Shown: positions 44,301-59,300 of the stretch, one piece after another
Layout of the letters: each line of letters begins with the position of its first letter
Numbering within the stretch: position 1 is the stretch's first letter
Assembly: GCA_033782935.1 (NCBI GenBank)
Contig: JAWQEG010003748.1
Location: 1-64,000 of the forward strand
DNA: 64,000 nt
DNA from: Petrolisthes cinctipes
Taxonomy: Eukaryota; Arthropoda; Malacostraca; Decapoda; Porcellanidae
Direction: 5' to 3'
Position numbers and translations under genes: made by a program
Notes under the pieces: model-generated
Told to the model about the DNA's origin: nothing
Database searches by the model: none
The model's input: the letters and a program-made list of their open reading frames with translations, nothing else

Positions 44301-47300
44301 GAATGAAAATTGTTGTAGTTGGTAAAGTACTGACTGACACAGAACCATATTACATTATGGTAGTACAGTACAGTACAGTACCATTAAGCAGAAATAATAT
44401 ATATTAAAGTATACACTACAAGACAACATGAGGACAGAAGCATATCAACAAAATTTCCCCCATGTACAGTACATATAGTACAGGGAGCGATATATATATA
44501 CTGTATCTACAGTATACAGTACAGTATATATATTACCAGTTAGTTCTGAAAAATAAATAAATATTTGAATCATATAAAGCTGTCACATCAATACTGTAAA
44601 TCAATCAAAATGTACAGGCAGCAAGTTTACCTCCTGGACCACCATGATAAAGTTAGTGTTTTCCAACAGATAACAGAATATACAGGGTTGTAATTTACAC
44701 GTCAACCAATAGAATTTGTTCACTTGTAAGTCAGAAGTACTTGAGTTGGTACCAATCATATACTATACCATACTGACAATATACATTGTTGTCACTAACT
44801 GCTATTTCTTGAAGAGGTGGACCAGGCAATAATCATGCTTTTTGTACCTACATTTTGCGATAAAATATATTATTAAAAACTACTCCAGATTCCAAAAAGA
44901 CAAAAATATAAAGGGTAAGATACTGTCAGTGACTTGAAGGCTATTGATCTTTCAAATTATGTCATGGAACAGACTGCCTAAGGATAGTACTGTATACCAG
45001 TAAGCAATCATGTTCTCTGACACACTATGGAATGATCAATAGCTTCCATATCAGTTGATGACAATAGCTTACCTCTTTATAAAAGAAACAAATAAAGTGC
45101 CTTACCTCCTTCAGCGCCACAACACCAATGATCCTGCCAATGGCAGTGACGTAAGCATGGTTAAGCCCCAGCATCGAAAACAAGGAATGCACCTGAGGAA
45201 AAATATTCAAATTTATTAGATTACTGAAAAAAAAACGTAGTAGTGGCAATGTGGTAGATGATGGAAAGAGTGAAGAGTCAAATTTGAGAATACAATATGT
45301 ACATATACCAGACTTGGGAGTACAAAAGAATACAAACTTTGAGTAGTACAAAAGAATACATACTTTGAGTAGTGATGTTCTTTCCACCAACTGGAAGGGT
45401 GCTGGGTCTATGTGACACTTGCTGAAGTCAACCTCTTTGCTGAGCTCCTCTTCCTCCCACCGTCGCTGCTCCTCCAAGGTCATTTCAACCATACGCTCCA
45501 TTGGCTGACAAACCATAAATAGTACTAACCAAACTACAGTACAGTACTATAATTTAGGAAGGGTCATATTTATTTTGCTTCCATCACATTACAGCAGATA
45601 TAGGCATCTAGAAACTGCTGCTAGTGAATATATTGACAGGGTTAGAAGTAGTGGAACTGTATGATGTCCACATTAGCTATAATATGCTACAGAGCAAACT
45701 TTATATAAAGCTATAAATTAATATGAGTGAACAGACTGCATAAAATAAACACATTATAGGAGAAGCCTGCAATGACATTTCACTAATGCTTCCTTTATAA
45801 AATACACTGCAAGTTACAATGAAATGTTGCTAATACTGTAATGGCTGCTCTTCAAAAAATACTATTGTACCATCTTCAAGGCCTCACCCATCTCAATTAA
45901 TTCTTATTGTCATTCACTCCTGATCACACTTACCAAAGATACTCTTTTTGAGCTGCCCAGGTTTATACTTGGACTACTGGTGGCATTTTTATCATCCATT
46001 TTCCTTAAGCTGGCTTTTCTTAAGACAGATTCAAAAGCCTGTCTAAGTCTGAGGGAAAAGTGAAATAAAGTTAGCAGTGTATAGCATTCATATTGTAAAT
46101 ACAAGTTAACAAGTGTATAAAATAATACCACTGAAGGAAGAGCTTTTACTGGCTTGTAGAATCAATATAGAAATACCAAAACTGATCCTCAAAATATGTT
46201 TATACTATAATAATGTAGTTTACGTACTTTCAATACAGCAATAAAATTAATATAAACACATCCATGATTGTCTTCTTAAACTAAGAACTTACTATTTTGC
46301 TCGCCATTCAACATCACCATCAGTGAGCAAATACCTAGCCTTTCCAGCCACGACATATAAAATCTAACAAAAATATGAAACTTATCAGCTGTTGTTTGGT
46401 AAAGGTCAGACTAGACACTTACTTAGAATCACCAGCATGTACTGTGGCATAAGGTGTGTGTTGAGGTGAGGTGAATGGTGAGGATGGGGATGCAGGTTGG
46501 AAGATAAAACTGTTCGTTTTCTTGAGTATTGATTTACGTGGCAGAGTGTTGCGTCGAGGGACTTGCAATTTGTCCAGGGCTGAATCTGATCCTCTGTGAA
46601 TCTGGAAATGTAAGAAAACAATATTTAAAAAACACTGGCAGATGATCCTTGCATAATTCACCGACTACCACCTTACTATTATATGCATCGTGTCTATTTT
46701 TTGTGACAGCTAAAGGCAGAAAGCTAGTTAATTCTAAACAATATGACCAAATTTGAATTTCAAAGTTCATAGTCTTGAAAATACAGTAAAAGGTTAAACC
46801 AAAATTATTTAGAGCTTGCTTATAGAGATAAATAATACTGTACCGTGGACTTTGCTACATCACAAAACTTAGTGCACTTTGATTGATATCCACCTATTAT
46901 TTTGACTTGCAAAAGTTACAAATGAGAAACATATTCAATGAAAAAGTCTCCTCCTCACTTAATGCTTCCTTACAATTACAATACATGCAGCCTACTGCTG
47001 TAAAATTATTAAAAAGGTTGATATCCCAGTCCATACTGTACCTCCTCAGGCTCTATCTGCACTGAGACTGCCGATTCATTTTGCTTTGCTAGCATTTCCA
47101 CTTTGGTCACTTCAAATCTGGACGGTCTTCGTTCCTTGTTAACACCATTGCCACCCCTGACCTCCCCCGATGTGGTGGCGTTAGGGGTGGAGGTGATGGT
47201 GGTGGTAGTGGTGGTGGGGTCAGCAGAGGTGATAGGGGTAGAGGTGAGAACTGCTTTGGTGGTAGTGCTGTGTTTCTTGGGGTCGGTGGTGGCGGTAGGG

Positions 47301-50300
47301 GTTGTTAGGAAGGGGTCAGTCTCTCCTATAATGAAGAAAATATCCTGTAATAGCCAGGAGAGACACAATACCTGGTTCATAAATAATTTGTCTTTCAAAT
47401 AATATACACACCATAGTGAAGAACATAAAATAGAAAAATCTTGTGCACCCTTCAGCAGAGGCAGAAATTTAGTTATCAACCAGCTTGTATCGGTAATAAT
47501 AAAAATACCACTCTAAATTCTAATCTCATGACATTTGAGAAAATGAATGGAAAATCCTTCACATATGCATTTTTTTTGTGTTTCAATGCCGGCCACTCAC
47601 ACTATAGTGGGTTAGAACCATGAAATCAGAACAAGTAAAACTAGAAGGGCCCTCAGTCGAGTGCATAATATAGTAGTAACTGCATACCTTTACAAATGCC
47701 AAATAAGTCTAGTCCCAGTCATCCATTTATCACCCTCATTCTCAACAATAAAGTTAAAGTATATCCTTCCTGACTTTGATCTGTGACCTGGATCCATCAA
47801 AACTGAAGCACTTCATTGTTTCATAAATCTGTCTAGAAGATTTTAACTTTCAATGGTAACAACCAACCAACCAACAAATAAACAAGCAGGGAGAGAAAAC
47901 ACAACCTTCTACAAATTCTGTTTGTGAAGGTACTGAAAATTAGTGATAAGGATGTAGTGGATGGGAGACAAACCCAGTAAGGGAGGTTCAGAAGCCAAAA
48001 GTACTCATAAGCAACAGAAGTTCACCCTGCCATGAAAGAAAGCAACAAATTGGCAACCATTATGATGCACCTCTTTCAGAAAGAAATATGAAAAACTCTT
48101 CTCAAAGCCAAAAACACAGCAGGAAAAGTACTCTTGTACACATTTCACAATGTGGAAGGCAAATGTGTGGTTGACATGAGTTAATGAAAGAGAGTTTCAA
48201 GAGGTGAAATAGATGAAAACTCTAGACTAAACTGAAAGTCTTTGAGGAGAGGAATATGATGGAGAGAGAGACCTCTGGGATCATCCACAGGCAGTTGCTG
48301 GATTCTTGAAATCTTCACCACACCTTCAAGTGAACAATTATACAAACCCTTCCTATTGCCTCATCCATAAAGAAAAGTAATTAAGTACAGTACTGGTAAA
48401 GGAGGGTTGGTATGGTAGGTGCTGGAGGGTCATGCTCACAGTTTGTTTGTATGTGAGGAAGGGTCAAAGCATAAAACAATATAATTAATTTTCAGAAACA
48501 CACAGCTGGCAGAGTTGGGACTTGAACCTCCAGTGAGTGAGCAGATATACATGTTAGAGAACCTTTCCTCATTGTGTCAACACATGCACTGTAAGGAAAT
48601 GCTTTCAAGTATGTAACTGCACCCCAGTGTACTCCCTATAACATACACTTCAGAAATGATTTACAGGAATGAACAAAGATGAAACAGCGGAATATTGCTG
48701 GTAAGGGTGCAATAGGTCTATGGAGCTGCCACATCCCTATGCATGAAATATCAATATACAACTATGATACAATGACCAGCAACAACAAGGTAATATGACT
48801 AACTGAATGACTGTTTATCATTTTTAGTTCATGTCTATTACTTCTACCCTTACTGTAGACCCAGTTTCACAGTCATTCACAGCTAACTTATAAACACAGA
48901 TATATATAAGAAATTACTATATAAAAAAACTTCAGTGACTTTTACTGTAACTGAATCTTGTGATGATTGTGGGTATTGAACTACAGTACAGTATATAGTA
49001 ATCATAGATACAAAACTCCCTGACAGATGTGGGGAAGAAATCAAAGATATAACAACCACCGTGAAACTGGTCTTTAGGATATGACAATATAGCATTACTG
49101 GGTATTTATATATGAGGAGGAATAACACTCAGGGACACTCTCTGAGGAAAGTTCTCACTTTACCCAGCTCAAGTTACTTTACCTTCAAAGGTCAGACCTA
49201 TGCCAGCAACAGCAGTCATTGCTGTTGCAAGAAAGGCATGTAATTATCCAGAAGAAAATAATCTACCAGGACATAAATTTGGTCAAATATATTAATTTAC
49301 CTCATATAATAACACAAAATTTATGAAGAATTAGACCCTACATTACAAAGATAGGCTCTAAACATAACCAATATTAAATTACTAAATCAATTATACGAGG
49401 TTCAATATGAAGCACATCCAAGTTGATTGAATATGAAAAGGTTAAATGGTTATACTGTACAAACATCCCACAACTTACTTCCACCAATACCGGCCACCAT
49501 TGCTAGTCTGGCTGATGGAATAAAGGAGGTCTTCTTTTTTGTGGCCTCAGCTATGTCAATAAGTCTTTGCTTTGTCTCCTCTCTTTCCTCTTCTCTCCAC
49601 TTCTCTTCAGCTTCCTTTTGTACTTGCTCTGCCTCCAGAGCTCTAATGAAAAAATATGAATAAATTAAAACATTCATCCAACGTGATGAACAATATAAAA
49701 TGGTTATTTCACTTACATATATAATTATATCCAGCAATTCAACAAGGACATCCCATAAATAATGGATTATAATGTATTGGTGACATCTTGCATTTGAAAT
49801 ATATACAGGATTTAACTTTAACTAATACAATATTGTTATTCATGCTTAATCCATCCAGCAGTGGCTATAACTGGAGGTGTTTCTTTGACAAACTTCTCAG
49901 CCAACACAGGAACAGCTCATGTACTGGTACCAACACTTCCAACCAGGATAGTTAGGATTGCCAATCCTCTCTATGAAGTTTGAAACAGGAGAAACTTCAA
50001 CCAATAGTTGACACAGCTCTCTTTTTTTTCTTCACTCATAACTGCTTTAGAATTGTGAACTGCTATATTCCCAGAGTTCACACTTCACAGGGAGAAAGGT
50101 CTAGCTATGTTGACTGCCCTGGTTTGGAGTGTAGGGAGCTGAACCTAATCATTTTTAATACACAGTAACATTATTTACTCCAATTAAGGACACAGTTAGG
50201 CTCCATGCCCATACTGAGGTCCAGCTCATTATTAACAAGCATATACAGTACACATACAGTATGTTAGCCTTACAGTATTTACTAAAAGCACAGTTGCCAA

Positions 50301-53300
50301 TAAAGCATCTTTTTAGCAATCAGCAGTGGAAAATTCTGAAGCCTGTGAATACTGTACTTGTAAAACAACTATTGAATTGAGAATTATGGTTAATATACAA
50401 GTGCTGTGAGAGATATATAAAAGACCATCTCACATTCTACAACAACTGTTGAATGGTACAGTAATGGCCCCATCAATGCTCTTGAATAATTTTGTACAAT
50501 CATGTAATGAAATTTTATTTGCAAATATTGTAGCTATAGATTTGGTCAACCCTTTCTAATAAAAGGGTTAGAACTTAGAACCTTTGACACACAAGTCATT
50601 AGGCCAGTTCTCTAAGCTTAAAACCATCTGAATGTATTTTTTGTTTATGGTCATGCCATTCATGTTTTGAATAACAAGCACAATGATACCCACTGCTGAA
50701 AGGGTTGCAGTACAGTACTATGTATAGTACACTACAATTTATTTCTAATTATCTAAATAACATTCCTGCATGATTCAAGCAAGCTCTGATTCTTCTTGGG
50801 ATACTCTCTTTCACAAGCTTTCAATATGACAAGCATGGGAAACCTTTGTACTAAGAAATACTAAGGATTGGTGTCAGGGCTGTCTCAGTAATTCCATAAA
50901 AATAAAGTAAGAACACTGTATTGCAGCATTATACAGTGATTACAGACTGTAACAAAAGACAGTGATGTAGCCTGGGGAGTGATATGGGAGTCATTGCCAC
51001 CACCAAGTAAATAGTCTGTTGTAGTGAGAAATAAACACATCAGCAGATTAAGAAAGAGAAGTATATAATTATACAGGTAATTAAAAAAGCAAAATTGCCT
51101 TGTCTAACATTTATGAAAGAGCATTAATTCTATAAGAGATTCTTGATTCTATCAAGTTCTAACCTCACCGAGGTTTGAAATAATCCAAACTAAGATGTAT
51201 GATTGAAAAAGAACCAAACAAACAGGTATGACTGTATATGGTAATTGACCAAGAAGGATATTCCAGTCAGACATTAATAATCCTATATTTCCTGTACACA
51301 GACCATGCTACACCACTGACACAAGCTGGTAACAATCAACTTGCTATAGGCTGGGTGGATGGGTAGGTTGAAGGTTAAGTTGTCTAGACCCAAAATGTCT
51401 ACCTACCCACTGAGAGTATTTCGTCTCCGAGCTCCTGGTATTCTATCATCCAAGGACAATAATATAGAATGATAAATAAGTAACAGTATATAGTCATGGT
51501 AGTATAACAGTTAGAGTCATATGTTGTTGCCAGAGAAGAGAAAGAGAAGGTACAGTAAGCATTGAGGGAAGAACAAAAGAAAGGAGGAACAGTTGAAGTG
51601 CTGAAAATAATTGACTTGGGATTGATAGAGTATCAAAATCCTCCTGTGAATACTGTTGACATCTCTGCAGGGAAACCCTTCCTGTGGAGTGGGTAGATGA
51701 GGAGTGAGAGGTGAAAAGGATAAGGGAAGCTGGAATGATAGAAAGCTAGATGCATACAGATGGCAGACAGACAGAAAAATGAAATGGAGAGACAGATATG
51801 AAAGAAGGACAGAAAAATATGGCTACAGCCTATTAGACCCAGACACTCATAAGGTCCATATGAGAAGTATTAATTGATTACTCTTATGAACTGGTTACCA
51901 AAGCTATTTCACACAAAGAGCAAACTATATCAAAGGACCTTAATATTTGAGAACCATACCCTACCACTGGCTTCTGAGGACACCAAGAGTCCATTGATAG
52001 AAGAATTTAAATACTACATTGTATAATTATTACTTACATGATAATTTCTGGTGACATTATTTTGAAAAGAATACATTTATAAAAATGCACAACCTGAAGC
52101 TTTTCCTACATATATTCTGTTCTGCTCAGGGTTGTGATATAATGATTTGAAGTAATGTCTGAATACAAATTATAGGTGTACACTTCCCATGGTTGGCTGT
52201 TCCAAAAATAGCATATACAATGGAGAACAGACACCTGGGAAAACAATTGGCAATCTTCAAAAAGGGCCTCAGTGTAAAATTAAGTGGTGGATAACTTTCC
52301 GTCATATGTATGCTATTTTTTTAGGCACATACCAGATTGTATAATGGTACTCAAGGAAAAAAACAATGCTTTACTGTACTTACTTTTGAGCAGCAAATTT
52401 CCACTTGTTGATAACTTTAAGGCGACGGTCCTTCCCCAAGTGTTCCTCCAGCATGGATATCAGTTCCGCCCTCTGTATTGACCCCAACAGGATCATCGAG
52501 TCTGTAATAAGTACACATTTACTGTCACCATCATTCTCTTCATCATTCATACATCTAATTATACATATATATGTTTTTAATAAACTATTACTGTACCAAA
52601 GGAGTTTTCCTGACTTTACAAAGCCAGTTTTATGATAAATTCTGCAGACCAACATTATCTTTTTGGCAATAGACAGGGAGAAGCTGAGGAATATTTGCAT
52701 GTAATTTCCAACAAGTAGGTACCCATGTGAAACCTTTAAAAAATATACATTACAGTTATATATATACATAATAAACGCAGAGTTACTATATATACCTGGT
52801 GAATCAACTAGTGGTAATGATCTTATCTTCTTATGTTCTTTGAGAATATTTTTCAGTTGACGGTAAGTGATGCCATACCAGATATACTTGACATTCCTCA
52901 CCATGAAGTCTTCCACATATATGTTATAAGCCCCAGAGGTTGCTGTGAGGATGTCTGGTAGGTAAGGCAGTTTTTTTATCTGTATTATGGAGTCGTATAC
53001 AGAGGGTTGAAGCAGCTGAGCGATGCCGTTTGCTATAAGGACAGCAATCTGGTAGGGTAGCAAGGCAAGCATTAGTGTTACAGTACTCAGTAAGAAGGAA
53101 TTCCACGCTCTTTTTACACTACTTCCCCATACCTGGTTTTATTTATCTATGTACTATTCATTAACCTTCATCAATAAACATAAGGCGGTATTTCATATAT
53201 ACACTGATTGTCCTGACCTGTGTAAGAGCCTAATATGCCGAAAGAGTCACTTCAAATTGCTATTCATTCATTTATTCCTATGGCCTGATGCCTTAATTGT

Positions 53301-56300
53301 TCCCTCATGGACACTCCACTAAGGGTTGGCCAAGACAGAACATTAACAATAACTTCTCTATCTCACTTGGCAAGGATACACACTCAGTAAACAGTAAACA
53401 GACCATGACAGGGAGAATATGAGTGATTTGTCCGGTGAGCTCGAAGACGATGACTGATGTGGAGATGGTGTGGGTGACCGCTCCTGCTAACGCTGCGGCT
53501 CCTACGATTGAGTACCCACCTGCGAGTCAAACATTAAATTATTGCTAAATTATATAAATCAACTTGGCTATGATTTTGAGTAATTTGTGGGCAGTAGGGA
53601 AAATGTTATGGTTTTAAAAGGAAATTGACTGGTGATCAATTCTTTTGTTTTGTTTTTCTTTTCCTGAGTCTGGAGCCAAACATATGGTGTCTTGACAATA
53701 ATGATGATAACCAGTAAACCTATTATGATAAAAATGATACAGTTGTTTGTGCCCATAAAACCTGCATTTCTCATTGTCATTATCTCTTTATACACAAATT
53801 CATTACACAAGGTACAATTCTTTTCTTCAAAAGGTGTTTTCATCAACAATACAATACAGTACAGCCGTCAGTCTGCCAACCTACCAGGTATAATGATATG
53901 GTTGTGTCCTCCATAACTCAGACCAGATGGGAAAGCTGATGCCATCCCCTCCCCCATTATTCTGCCAAGGGCAGCACCAATCTTGAACACAGGTATGAAG
54001 ATGCCAGACGGTACAGGTAGGGTACTGGCCACTACACTCCCACCAAACTGCAAGAAATTATAGTCATCATTACCAGTACAAATATCAATGTTATCAATAT
54101 TAAGTTATTGAAGGCATGACTGTACCAAGATTAATAATGTTACACATTCTAGAATGATGATAGGAAAAGCATACCATTATTCAAGATATAAATATGGTTC
54201 AATCCAGATATAAAAACTCACGGTAAAGGCGATATAAAGAAGAAGGTCAACAAAGACATTAGTCCAAGGTGTCCGCCAGTTCTCAACAATCTCAAACTCT
54301 TGTACATTGTGTTCTGCCTTGGTCCAGCTCACATTACTAAACAGTTCCACCACCTGTAGATATCCATCAAGACACCAAATATTAATCCTCAAAGCATGGG
54401 TAAAGTCCTACAATATCTATATTATCCTATTATACTCTGGCAACATTTGATGATATTACTTTCTCCAAAGACATTCTCCATCCCCAATGAGTTTTACACT
54501 ATCACTGTAAGGGCTACAAATTTTGCTGCAGATAACAATAAAACTTTTACTTACCAGGTTTATCCTCCAAGACGAAGGCCAGTTCAAGGATTAACCACCA
54601 AACTGTTAACAACTTCAAGGCTTGTGATTCCTCTAAACTGTACTACTGTATACTAAGATACGAAATACCATATTATAAGGGATCTATTTTTTGGCACTGG
54701 TTGGAGGAATCTGTAACCTCCTATCTGCCATTACAGTACTTTATTACTGTAGTATATGAGGTACAGTATGCAGTGAAAAAAATTAAACTAAGTATCAACA
54801 AAATCTTGAAATGCAACAATAATTCATGCTATCATTAACATAACTTATGACAGCTCTTGAAAACAACCCATACAACTTTTGACCACTATTATGAAACTTT
54901 ACAATCCCTGACACTAAAATTTTATTACTGTCATGCAGAAAAAAAAAAAAAAAAAAAAAGGTACAAACTGCTTTTCCAGTATGTTGACCAGTTCATGCAC
55001 ACACTATTATTTTATGCAATGTATTATTGTGAATTATCATTTCTAGCCCACCGGGGTCTACAAGACTGTATGCAAAGAGTCTTCTCCTGTTAGTGGCTTA
55101 TATGTACTCTTAAATATCTAAGTAAAGCACTTTTGCTACATCACCTGTTGCAATTTTATCAATGATCATCGCAATCAGCAAATATCCCTCACTTACTCTG
55201 CAGTCAACCAAGGTGGGCAAAAAATAATTTCTGAGGTTCTCATGATTAAAATGAGGTTGGTAACCATGAATAAATGTTCACTACTGTACAAACAAAACAT
55301 GCATTTACACTGCATTACCATATTCTGGATAGCATTTATGTATATGACATACAATACTCAAGAGCAGTATATATTAAGGGTCTGAGTCCCAGTTATATTC
55401 TGTTTCTCATATGTAGAAATGATCAGGGATTTACTGTAGACACACTTATGTATAGCTACTGTGAACTATCTTTAAAAATGTTCCTCCCAAGGTTGAATAT
55501 GTTCTGTATGTGTTAAAGTAATGTGTTATTCAGTGGCAATTACAGGTACACACCATACAAGAAGCCATCATACCAATTCCTGTCATCACCATAACCAACA
55601 TGATAATGAAATAAGTAAAGTTCAACATGATAAGACTGCAAACGGTATACAGTACATAACAAAATTAATATCATCTACATTTCCAACAATAAATCTAATA
55701 AGTGAACTCTTCATCCTTCTATATCCACAACAAGATTTCTCTTTAATGCTGTAAAAAAAAAATCATAACAGTATAACTACTACAGTATTGTATTTGGAAA
55801 ACACCAAATGATGTACAACATAGATTTTTCTCCACAACTGTGCCATGAGATATGAGATACTGCACTGATACATTCAAGCATATGTATTGTGATGTCACAA
55901 AAAACATACTACTTACTGTACAGTACATTTAATGCACTCGAGCACATAAAAAATTTCAGTCACTTTAAACACAACATACAAAGCTATGCTCATTCCTCTT
56001 TATTGCAAGCACAAATAATTGATCAGTAGGTTCAGTACCCTTCTCTGTAGAACAAGCATAATCATTACTGACAAGTGGCTGCAGCAAAGCATAAAAAAAA
56101 ACTTTAATGACAACATTTTGCTATTGCCTGCTTCTTTAAGGCAAAGCAATAACAAAAAGTAGTCAACAAAGGATCCTTCATTACAAATTGTGTTTATTTT
56201 AGTCAAACGCTTCGCTCACTCCTCTTCAACACCAAAATGAGCAACTGATTATCAACTAGAGTAAGTGACCTCTCTACAACAAGCATGAGCATTATTGTAC

Positions 56301-59300
56301 TGCTTATTACACTAGTACATTTCTCTTCATCCTCCAGTCAGTCAAACTAAGGATTTCTCCATCCTCTAGCTTCTTGTAGGACACACCCAGAATCTGGTCA
56401 GGAAATATTGATAGATCCAACAGACAGAGGACAAAGGTAAAGGTACTACGGTTGCATGATAACGGTTTCAGTGACTCCAGAGAGTGAGGCTTACTTGGTT
56501 GTGAGTAGTGAGGTGTGCAGCAATGAACTGACCCAAACTGTTCGGAAAGGTGAGTGACATGAGGCCCACTGTTAGCAGCAGAGGGTACAGCAGACGACTG
56601 GGGCCGCCAAGGGGAAGGCAAGAAAAGAGAGAAAAAAAGAAATAGGAAGCAAAAAAGCACACATTAGAAAGGGAAGTAAGAAAAATAAAAAGGCAGAATA
56701 ATAATGAGAAAAAGGCACACCAGGTATAATAATGACAACCGTATGCATGAAAGAAATGCAATACAACCTTGACAGATATATATTTATTCCACATTATATA
56801 TTTTTTGAGTGGCAGGTATGTGTTGGGTAGTTAGGATAATGGTCCGTGTACCCATCTCATACATAGGCCTATGTTACATCTCACAGAGAAAAGTTGCTCG
56901 AGTCCAGGTCCTCCCATGCATATTTTTTTGGGGTAAATTTCATAACTATGTTCATTGGTGTTTTTGTAGGACACTTGTCAATGTGGAACAAAGAATGAAA
57001 AACTGTGAAGGAAGGAGATGTTATGTGTCACATTGATGCTCACTCTTTTATTTACCCTGTACTGTATACAGTACTAATATACTTCATCAATGTTATCTGC
57101 ATGGAAATGATTGTAGAATTCTCCATTAATTCTCTCCTTAGGGATATTCTCGTAGGGACTACAACAAGAATATTTTTTCTAGCCACACATTTGTGGGTGC
57201 CATTATCTGCATTTTCTTTAGGCATACAGGCATAAAGGTGTGTCTGGGAAACGAGCAAGGTAGCACCAAGGGAGGGCAAGCGGTATACCCACCTGGTGAT
57301 GAGAGGTATGATGAGAAGAGATAAACTGCCCGAGAAAAGGAGGAAACTGGAGAGTGAGCAGGAGTAGCGTCACCAACACAGGGTATGCAAATCGGCTGAC
57401 AGGTGAAACACAGAGAAAAACCTGAGTTCACCTCTTTAGGTGACTCAAGAGAAACAAGAAAGAGGGAGAAGGACAAATGAAAGGAAGGGGAATAAAGAGA
57501 ATGGAAGAAGGGAAAGGAAAATTTAGGAGAAGGCAAATGTAGGAAGGAATATGAAAGGATACAATCATTTGGGAGGGGTAAGTTGAAAATGTTTAGGTAA
57601 TGTCAGAACCGGCAGCTTTTAAAATGACACACTAGATGGGTTCCACCAAACTATGCTATAAAACAGATCTTCCATCTGTCTGATCTGTTTCCTCACATAC
57701 ACTTAACCCTCTAATTTGACCAACAGAAATCACCCCCATAAATGGAACTCAGCTCATGACTTTCCCTGCTTACAGCCTCAGGTCCAAACTTTACCATTGG
57801 TGTTTCTTCTTGAGGGGGATTATGATTATGTTTGTTGTGAGATTGGAGACAAATGGTTTCTTTTAAAATGGGCCAGGAAACAGTTCACCTAACTGTGTAG
57901 TAAATTAATATGCTTCCTGTCACAGTTTGCTGGATTCACTGGCCTCCAATTCATGGACAAATAACAAAGGAGGAAGAGGCAGAGTATATGGAGATCTGGA
58001 AGTAATAAGAGAACAGAGGGAGGGAGAGTAAAGGGAGTTATGGTAGGAATAACAGAGTATGTACAGGGAAAGGGAAGGGAGACTAAGCAGGAACAACAAA
58101 TCAGAGACAAGGAAAGAGGAAGGTCGGTAAGTAATTTTCTTGACGTGGCTGAACAGAAGCAAATGAAGAAGGAATTACTGGCTAAGCATGAGTAACATGA
58201 GTAAAGGCCAAGACTGTGATGAGAGTGTAAGGAAAGAAAATGAAGAAACAACACTTCCACCATTTTGATAATTCCACTGAGCACTGCAGTATTTCTCATG
58301 GTGTAATGCAGTTGACTTGGAATGGTAAACTGCACACTAATGCTATACAAACATCACTACATTTTACTGTTGTATGTAGCAGTGAGTAATGAAGGCATTA
58401 AAATGATGGAAGTGGCCAATCTTCATATCTTCCAAGGTCTCTAGGTGTATTAACAAAATGTACAGCACTTGATTTTTAACTTTACTCTGGATAGTGTAAT
58501 AAATAAAGCAATCTCTAATATACATACACAAATTTTGTTGTTGAAAAATGTAAGTATGTAATACCAAGTTCTCCAAACTATGCCATAAAGTCTACCACTG
58601 AATAGTACTTGTAAATTATTGTACAGTATGTGGTTTATTTTATGGTACATTTTGGAGAAGTCAGTGGCACCCATTTTCCTGACTGCATCGGACTACTCCC
58701 TCAACATTCACTAATAATTTTTATCTTGTCTCACAAGATTTCCTAATTTATGTAGATAGACATTTTCTACCATGTATGTTTACTGATTAAATTTGATTAA
58801 ATTCTAATATAATTTCTCTTGTACAGTATATGAAACATCAACTGAAGAGCTTTCATGTGTCAGAAAGGCTTCTTCTCATATGATGTTTTTATCAAATATT
58901 TCCCATTCCAAGACACACAAGACAACAGAACAAGAAGGACATAAGAACCACCACTCCTATTTGAGACACCTTCTCTGATTCCATAAAAGATGATAATAGT
59001 AGTGCGACTCTCAGCTATAAAATATTAATAAATATTAATAATTTGTCACTGATATGTTCCTTACATCAGTGTCCAGTAGCAATAGTAAGCCAAATCTTCT
59101 CTCACACATTCTTTCTGTATCTCCCTCTCACTGTCCGTCCCTTTATCAACATCTACATACTTCACTTTCTCTGCCTTCTCACAACTCTCTCCCTTTTAAC
59201 ACTCTCTCCTTGAAATGTGAGCCTGGGAATGTAGCTTTGTGATCCTAAGGGCCAATTTCAAGTACAGTATCATGGCATAATGGCATCTGTAGGTTTACAG

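Noticed and set aside
47881..48480. Possible diverged retroelement in a CLC intron
   Set aside because: Purine-rich and repetitive in feel, but no motif of RT, integrase or transposase could be read in any frame.
48500..48580. Possible tRNA or tRNA-derived SINE head on the minus strand (GGTTCAAGTCCCAACTCTGCC)
   Set aside because: It has a B-box-like word, but the T-stem and acceptor stem do not pair and no A box is evident. Too weak to annotate.
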